This document shows, piece after piece, positions 60,120 to 64,000 of a stretch of 64,000 bases of DNA. The stretch's first letter is position 1. The number at the start of each line of letters is the position of its first letter. The notes below the pieces were generated by a model. The model did not search any database. It was given only the letters and a program-made list of their open reading frames with translations, and was not told the DNA's origin. Made by a program: the position numbers and the translations under genes. This DNA comes from Dactylosporangium siamense (lineage in GTDB: Bacteria > Actinomycetota > Actinomycetes > Mycobacteriales > Micromonosporaceae): contig NZ_BONQ01000014.1 in NCBI RefSeq assembly GCF_016862795.1, positions 62,001-126,000 of the forward strand, written 5' to 3'.

Positions 60120-61140
60120 CTTCTGGCTCGGCATCGCCCCCGAGCACCGCGTCGGCCTGCTGTGCCTCCTCGCGGCGCCGCTGCTGCTCGTCCAGATCCG
60201 GCCCTGGCGGGCCGCGCCCACCGAGGTCCGGTGGTGCTCGGGCCTGCTCGGCACCCTCGCCGTCGTCCACCTGGGACTGCCGGTGTGGTTCGGGTCGGTG
60301 CTGTCGGCGGGGCTGTTCGGATGGCTGGCCGTGCGGTGCGTCGCCGGCCGGTCGTGGCGGGTCCAGGCCGGGTTCCTCGTGACGGCGCAGTTGCTGCTGT
60401 TCGTCGCCGCGGCAGGGGTACGGGCAGCGACTCCCGATCAGGTCGGCCTGACCGTCGCCGCCCTGGAACTGATGCTGCTGTCCATCTCGTGCCGGCGGGC
60501 CCTCGCCCGGGTCGGGACGGTCGCGCTCGTGGTCGTGTTCGGCACCGCGATGTGGGTCGTGTCCATCGCCGGGCACGACGAGCACCACGACGGAGACGGC
60601 GTCGACCGCATCCAGGCCGGCACCGTGCAGCGCCCGGCCGGGCCGGCCTCGACCGCGGTCCAGCGGGCCGCGGCCCGGGACCTCGCCGCGCAGGTCCGCG
60701 CGTCCACCGCCCGCTACGCGACCCTGGCGGCGGCGGAGGCCGACGGGTATCACGCCACCGGCCCGCGGACCGGCCTGCAGGTGCACTTCGAGCACAAGGG
60801 GCACCAGAACGACGACCGGGTGCTCGACCCGGCGGCGCCGGAGCAGCTCGTCTACGCCGTCCGCGGCGACCGCACGCGCCTGCTCGGCGTGGTGTTCCAG
60901 GTGCCGGTCGCCGGTGACCGGGGGCCCGCGATCGGCGGCGCCGACACCCGGTGGCACGCCCACGACGTGTGCGTCAGCCTGCTGCCGCTCGGCTTCGGCG
61001 TGGTGTCCCCGTTCGGCTCGTGCCCGGGGTTCACGTTCGCCACGACCCTGCCGGAGATGATCCACGTGTGGGTGGTGGACCCGCCGGGCGGCCCGTACGC
61101 CACCCACGTCGACGACGCCTGGATCACCGCCTTGCCGTGA
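60112..61140 (+). CDS. membrane protein with extracytoplasmic His-rich domain
   Basis: This 342-aa protein starts at GTG 60112, overlapping the previous gene by 8 nt. Five or six helices occupy the first 165 residues (LLCLLAAPLLLVQIRPW; LGTLAVVHLGLPVWFGSVLSAGLFGWLAV; VTAQLLLFVAAAGV; LTVAALELMLLSISCRRAL; TVALVVVFGTAMWVVSIAG). An outside domain follows with HDEHHDGDGVD, GLQVHFEHKGHQNDDRVLDPAAPEQLVY, WHAHDVCVSLLPLG, HVWVVDPPGGPYATHVDD. The many His and acidic residues suggest metal binding. The enzymatic role is not recognised. Confidence 0.75.
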   Translation: MRDFWLGIAPEHRVGLLCLLAAPLLLVQIRPWRAAPTEVRWCSGLLGTLAVVHLGLPVWFGSVLSAGLFGWLAVRCVAGRSWRVQAGFLVTAQLLLFVAAAGVRAATPDQVGLTVAALELMLLSISCRRALARVGTVALVVVFGTAMWVVSIAGHDEHHDGDGVDRIQAGTVQRPAGPASTAVQRAAARDLAAQVRASTARYATLAAAEADGYHATGPRTGLQVHFEHKGHQNDDRVLDPAAPEQLVYAVRGDRTRLLGVVFQVPVAGDRGPAIGGADTRWHAHDVCVSLLPLGFGVVSPFGSCPGFTFATTLPEMIHVWVVDPPGGPYATHVDDAWITALP

Positions 61141-61385
61141 TACTCCGGACCGCCCGATACGCCGGGGTGCCGCAGAGGTACCACGTCACGATCAGCCGGG
61201 CCTGGGTCGAGCTCGTCGCCTGCCATACCGAGGCGGGCGAGGACGACTTCGACGCCTTCCTCGCCCGCTGCCCGGACCTGCTCGACAAGCGGCTGCTGAC
61301 CCGGTTCTACCGCAGCACCACCCTCGCGTCAGTGGCCGCCAGAAACGGCTGGGTCGAGCCGGACCTGCACCCGATCCCCGGCTGA
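61137..61385 (+). CDS. small hypothetical protein
   Basis: This 82-aa protein starts at GTG 61137, overlapping the membrane-protein stop (GTGA): VILRTARYAGVPQRYHVTISRAWVEL. It is soluble and predicted mixed alpha/beta. It is not recognised. Its last 57 bp overlap the end of the opposing MFS gene, so one of the two C-termini is less conserved than usual. Coupling to the preceding two genes supports it as real. Confidence 0.6.
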   Translation: MILRTARYAGVPQRYHVTISRAWVELVACHTEAGEDDFDAFLARCPDLLDKRLLTRFYRSTTLASVAARNGWVEPDLHPIPG

Positions 61386-62762
61386 GGCCGGCGTGGCGCC
61401 GGCCGGACGGCGGACGAACAGCAGCACCAGTACACCCGCCGCCAATGCGACCACTCCGGCCACGAGCAGCGTCTGGTCCAGCGCGTCGGCGACCCCGGCG
61501 CGCGGGTCCCGGTGCGCGGCGAGACGGTGGCTGAACACCGCCCCGAACACGGCGACGCCGAGCGCGAACCCGAGCTGGCGGAACGTGTTGACCGCGCCGC
61601 TGGCCATGCCGCTGCGCTCCGGCGGCGCCGCGGCGAGGGCCGCCGAGGCGAGGACCGGCAGCACCATGGCCACCCCGACACCGGCCACGACCAGGCCCGG
61701 GATGAGCGCCGTGCCCGGGCTGGACGCGGTGAGCCGGGCCTGCAGCAGGTCCCCGGCGCCGACGAGCAGCAGCCCCAGCCCGATCGTCCACCGTGGGGCG
61801 ACCCGCTGCAGCAGCCGCCCGCCGAACGCGGCGACGACGAACGACGCGACGCTCATCGGCAGCGCGCCGAGCAGGCCCGCGTCGACCGGGCCCTTGCCGA
61901 GGAACTGCTGCAGCCAGACGGTGACGAACGGCAGGTACGCGAACGCCGCCGCCTGCGCGAGCACCGCCGCCACCATCAGCGTGGTGAACGACCCGCTGCG
62001 GAACAGCCGCAGGTCCAGCATCGGGTGGTCGGTGGCCCGTTCGACGAGCACGAACACCAGCAGCGCGGCGGCGGAGACCGCGAACGCGGTCAGGGTCGAC
62101 GCCGCGGTCCAGCCGGCCTCGCCGCCGCGGATGAGGCCGTAGGTGACCGCGGCCGCGCTGATCGTGAACGCGACGGTGCCCGGCAGGTCGAAGCGCGCGT
62201 CGGCGCGTCCCCGGGACTCGGTGACCCCGCGGACCGTGAACCACACCGCGAGGAGGCTGACCGGCAGGTTCACCAGGAAGATCCAGCGCCAGCCGAGGTG
62301 CTCGGTGAGCAGCCCGCCGACGATCGGCCCGGCGGCCGCGGCGGCGCCGTTGACCGCGCCCCAGACGCCGAACGCGACGCCGCGGTCCTTGCCGTGGTAC
62401 GTGACGTTGAGCAGCGCCACCGTCGTGGCGAACATCGCCGCCCCGCCGATCCCCTGCAGGAAGCGTGCCGCGACCAGGACGCCGGCGTCGTTCGCGACCG
62501 CGCACAGCAGCGACGCCGCGGCGAACACCACCGTCCCGGCCAGGTACATCCGGCGCCGGCCGTGCCGGTCGGCCAGGGCCCCGGCGCCGAGGAGCAGCGC
62601 CGCGAGGGCCAGGGCGTAACCGTCGAGGACCCACTGCAGCCCGTCCAGCGAGGCGTGCAGGTCACCGGCGATCGCCGGCAGCGCCACCGTCACGATCGTG
62701 ACGTCGACGAGGAGCATGAAGGTGCCGATCGACACGGCGATCAGCGGAGACCATTTGCGCAT
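61329..62762 (-). CDS. MFS transporter, DHA2 (EmrB/QacA) 14-helix drug exporter
   Basis: This is about 477 aa from ATG 62762 (MRKWSPLIAVSIGTFMLLVDVTIVTVALPAIAGDL); upstream ATGs at 62774 and 62804 are possible. Helix 1 motif D1 (LLVDVTIVTVALPAI), motif A (LADRHGRRRMYLAGT) and motif C region (GAVNGAAAAAGPIVGGLLTEHLGWRWIFLVNLP) are clear. It likely exports hydrophobic drugs by proton antiport. It is divergent from an Lrp-type regulator, a probable controller. Confidence 0.93.
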   Translation of the reverse strand: MRKWSPLIAVSIGTFMLLVDVTIVTVALPAIAGDLHASLDGLQWVLDGYALALAALLLGAGALADRHGRRRMYLAGTVVFAAASLLCAVANDAGVLVAARFLQGIGGAAMFATTVALLNVTYHGKDRGVAFGVWGAVNGAAAAAGPIVGGLLTEHLGWRWIFLVNLPVSLLAVWFTVRGVTESRGRADARFDLPGTVAFTISAAAVTYGLIRGGEAGWTAASTLTAFAVSAAALLVFVLVERATDHPMLDLRLFRSGSFTTLMVAAVLAQAAAFAYLPFVTVWLQQFLGKGPVDAGLLGALPMSVASFVVAAFGGRLLQRVAPRWTIGLGLLLVGAGDLLQARLTASSPGTALIPGLVVAGVGVAMVLPVLASAALAAAPPERSGMASGAVNTFRQLGFALGVAVFGAVFSHRLAAHRDPRAGVADALDQTLLVAGVVALAAGVLVLLFVRRPAGATPASAGDRVQVRLDPAVSGGH

Positions 62763-62817
62763 GCCGGCGAGCATGGGACACCGCTGACCGCCTGACGAAG
62801 CCATCCGCGATGAGGTG

Positions 62818-62841
62818 GCGTATTCCGACGTTGCGTTACGC
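62818..62841. promoter_or_regulatory. candidate operator/promoter of the Lrp-type regulator
   Basis: GCGTA at 62818-62822 and TACGC at 62837-62841 form a short inverted repeat in the divergent gap, and TACGCT can act as a -10 hexamer for a leaderless transcript at GTG 62849. The element is short, so support is moderate. Confidence 0.4.
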
Positions 62842-62848
62842 TTCGCTG

Positions 62849-63796
62849 GTGGAAATCGACACGCTGGACCGGCAGATCGTGGACGCGTTGCGAGTCGACG
62901 GCCGGGCCGGGTTCAGCCGGATCGCCGAGCTCCTCGGCGTCTCCGACCAGACGGTCGCCCGCCGGTTCCGCCGGCTGCGCACCGAGGCGGGCGTCCGGGT
63001 CGTCGGCCTGCCCAACGGCATCCGCCTCGGCTACGACAAGTGGATGATCCGCGTGCAGAGCACCCCCGGCGGTGCGTCGGCCATCGCGGAGGCCCTCGCC
63101 CGCCGCCCCGACACGACGTGGGTGACCATCGCCTCCGGCGGCGCCGAGGTGACCTGCATCGTGCAGAACCCCGGCACCGCCGACCGCGACGCGCTGCTGC
63201 TGCGGAAGCTGCCGAACACCCCGCGGCTGGTGTCGGTGCGGGCGCACTGCCTCATCCACTACTTCGCCGGCGGCGCCGTGGACGCCGCCGGCCCGAACGC
63301 GCTCACCCCGGAGCAGGCCGCCGCGGTGCGGCCGCCGGCCGCCGAGGGGCCGGCCGTGCTGCTCGACTCCGACCAGCCGCTCGTTGCCGCCCTCGCCCGC
63401 GACGGCCGCACCGGGCTGCCCGAGCTCGCGGCCGCCACCGGCTGGTCGGAGTCGACCGTCCGCCGCCGCCTCGAGCACCTGCTGCACACCGGCGCGATCT
63501 TCTTCGACGTCGAGGTGAACCCGGTCCTGTTCGGCTACAACGCCCGCATCCTGCTGTGGATGTCCGTCGCCCCCGCGCACCTGGAGACGGTCGGCCGGGC
63601 CCTGTGCACCCACCCGGAGGTCGTGTTCGCGGCGGCGACGACCGGCGCGACCAACCTCGTCGCCACGATCATCTGCCCCGACATGGCCGGCCTGTACGAC
63701 TACCTCACCCACCGCATCGGCCCGCTCCCGGGCGTCGAGCGCGTCGAGACCGCCCCCGCCCTGCGCCACGTCAAGCAGGTCGGCGCCGTCCACTAG
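62849..63796 (+). CDS. Lrp/AsnC-family transcriptional regulator (double-module)
   Basis: This 315-aa protein is taken from GTG 62849 (EIDTLDRQIVDALRVDGRAGFSRIAELLGVSDQTVARRFRRLR), with an ATG at 62810 as a longer option. Two HTH-plus-RAM halves occur: the second HTH is LVAALARDGRTGLPELAAATGWSESTVRRRLEHLL. The RAM-like ligand domains lie at about 60-145 and 225-310. Double-length Lrp proteins are common in actinomycetes. It is divergent from the DHA2 exporter and likely regulates it. It ends in UAG. Confidence 0.9.
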   Translation: MEIDTLDRQIVDALRVDGRAGFSRIAELLGVSDQTVARRFRRLRTEAGVRVVGLPNGIRLGYDKWMIRVQSTPGGASAIAEALARRPDTTWVTIASGGAEVTCIVQNPGTADRDALLLRKLPNTPRLVSVRAHCLIHYFAGGAVDAAGPNALTPEQAAAVRPPAAEGPAVLLDSDQPLVAALARDGRTGLPELAAATGWSESTVRRRLEHLLHTGAIFFDVEVNPVLFGYNARILLWMSVAPAHLETVGRALCTHPEVVFAAATTGATNLVATIICPDMAGLYDYLTHRIGPLPGVERVETAPALRHVKQVGAVH

Positions 63797-63899
63797 CCGA
63801 AGATCGCGGCCGTGGCCGCTGTCACGACAACTGCCAACGCCCGATCCGACTCACCTGGATGGTCGCAGAGCGGCACCACCACGGACGTAGGCTCGGCGG

Positions 63900-64000
63900 A
63901 TGCGGAAGGTGGCGTTGGTGACCGGGTCGGCGTCCGGGATCGGGGCGGCGACGGCGCGGCGGCTGGCGGCCGACGGGATGACCGTGGTGGTCCACTCGCG
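63900..64000 (+). CDS. short-chain dehydrogenase/reductase, 5' fragment
   Basis: ATG at 63900 begins RKVALVTGSASGIGAATARRLAADGMTVVVHS and runs off the window. VTGSASGIG is the TGxxxGxG NAD(P)-binding loop of classical SDR enzymes. Only 33 residues are visible, so the substrate cannot be guessed. Confidence 0.88.
   Translation, partial: MRKVALVTGSASGIGAATARRLAADGMTVVVHS

Overview
The window is high-GC actinomycete chromosome with frequent GTG starts, 4-nt ATGA/GTGA gene overlaps, leaderless-looking promoters and strong GC-rich hairpins between genes. Secreted multimodular cellulase and sugar-dehydrogenase genes, a type VII (ESX/WXG100) secretion locus and a vanHAX cluster suggest a filamentous actinomycete, perhaps of the Micromonosporaceae. 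That placement is inference, because no rRNA or species marker is present.

Layout: 1-3.9 kb holds a MarR repressor (cut by the window edge), an azoreductase-like flavoprotein, a NarL-type two-component pair and a membrane protein. 3.9-6.3 kb encodes a secreted lectin/CBM/FN3/sugar-dehydrogenase protein. 6.7-8.2 kb holds a HAD phosphatase and a Thg1-like tRNA(His) guanylyltransferase. 8.3-12.7 kb is a glycopeptide-resistance cluster: vanH-vanA-vanX on the plus strand facing vanR-vanS on the minus strand, with a shared 17-bp upstream motif. 12.8-14.3 kb is the most unusual region (below). 14.4-17.2 kb is a GH9 cellulase. 17-27 kb is mixed: a MarR-GNAT regulator, an amino-acid-type ABC importer, a YCII protein, carbohydrate-binding proteins and a STAS protein. 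27.6-46.5 kb is a type VII secretion locus: ECF sigma factor, membrane protein, EccC-type triple ATPase, WXG100 proteins, a 2580-residue effector-like protein and an unusual beta-helix/AAA+ fusion. 46.7-50.3 kb holds a secreted AMIN-like protein, an AraC regulator, a quinone oxidoreductase and an esterase. 50.4-61.4 kb runs mostly on the plus strand: an MFS exporter, a GT2/GH26/Hsp70-Kelch operon likely making or modifying an exopolysaccharide, an OmpR-type two-component pair and membrane proteins. 61.3-64 kb holds a DHA2 exporter, a divergent Lrp-type regulator and the start of an SDR gene.

The standout is a minus-strand operon at 14328-12804. A P-loop kinase frame ends in UAG (13504-13502). 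The same reading frame continues, without a usable start codon, through 114 codons encoding a Pth2-type peptidyl-tRNA hydrolase. The Pth2 frame ends in an ATGA overlap with an 80-aa gene. Just past a hairpin lies a complete tRNA cloverleaf whose anticodon reads CTA, cognate to UAG. The sequence therefore suggests a self-contained amber-readthrough module: a dedicated suppressor tRNA plus an amber-interrupted kinase-Pth2 fusion. The anticodon loop differs by one base from the loop I expect for tRNA-Trp. Many other genes here still end in UAG (vanH, vanR, eccC and others), so UAG is not globally reassigned and suppression would have to be partial, conditional or context-dependent.
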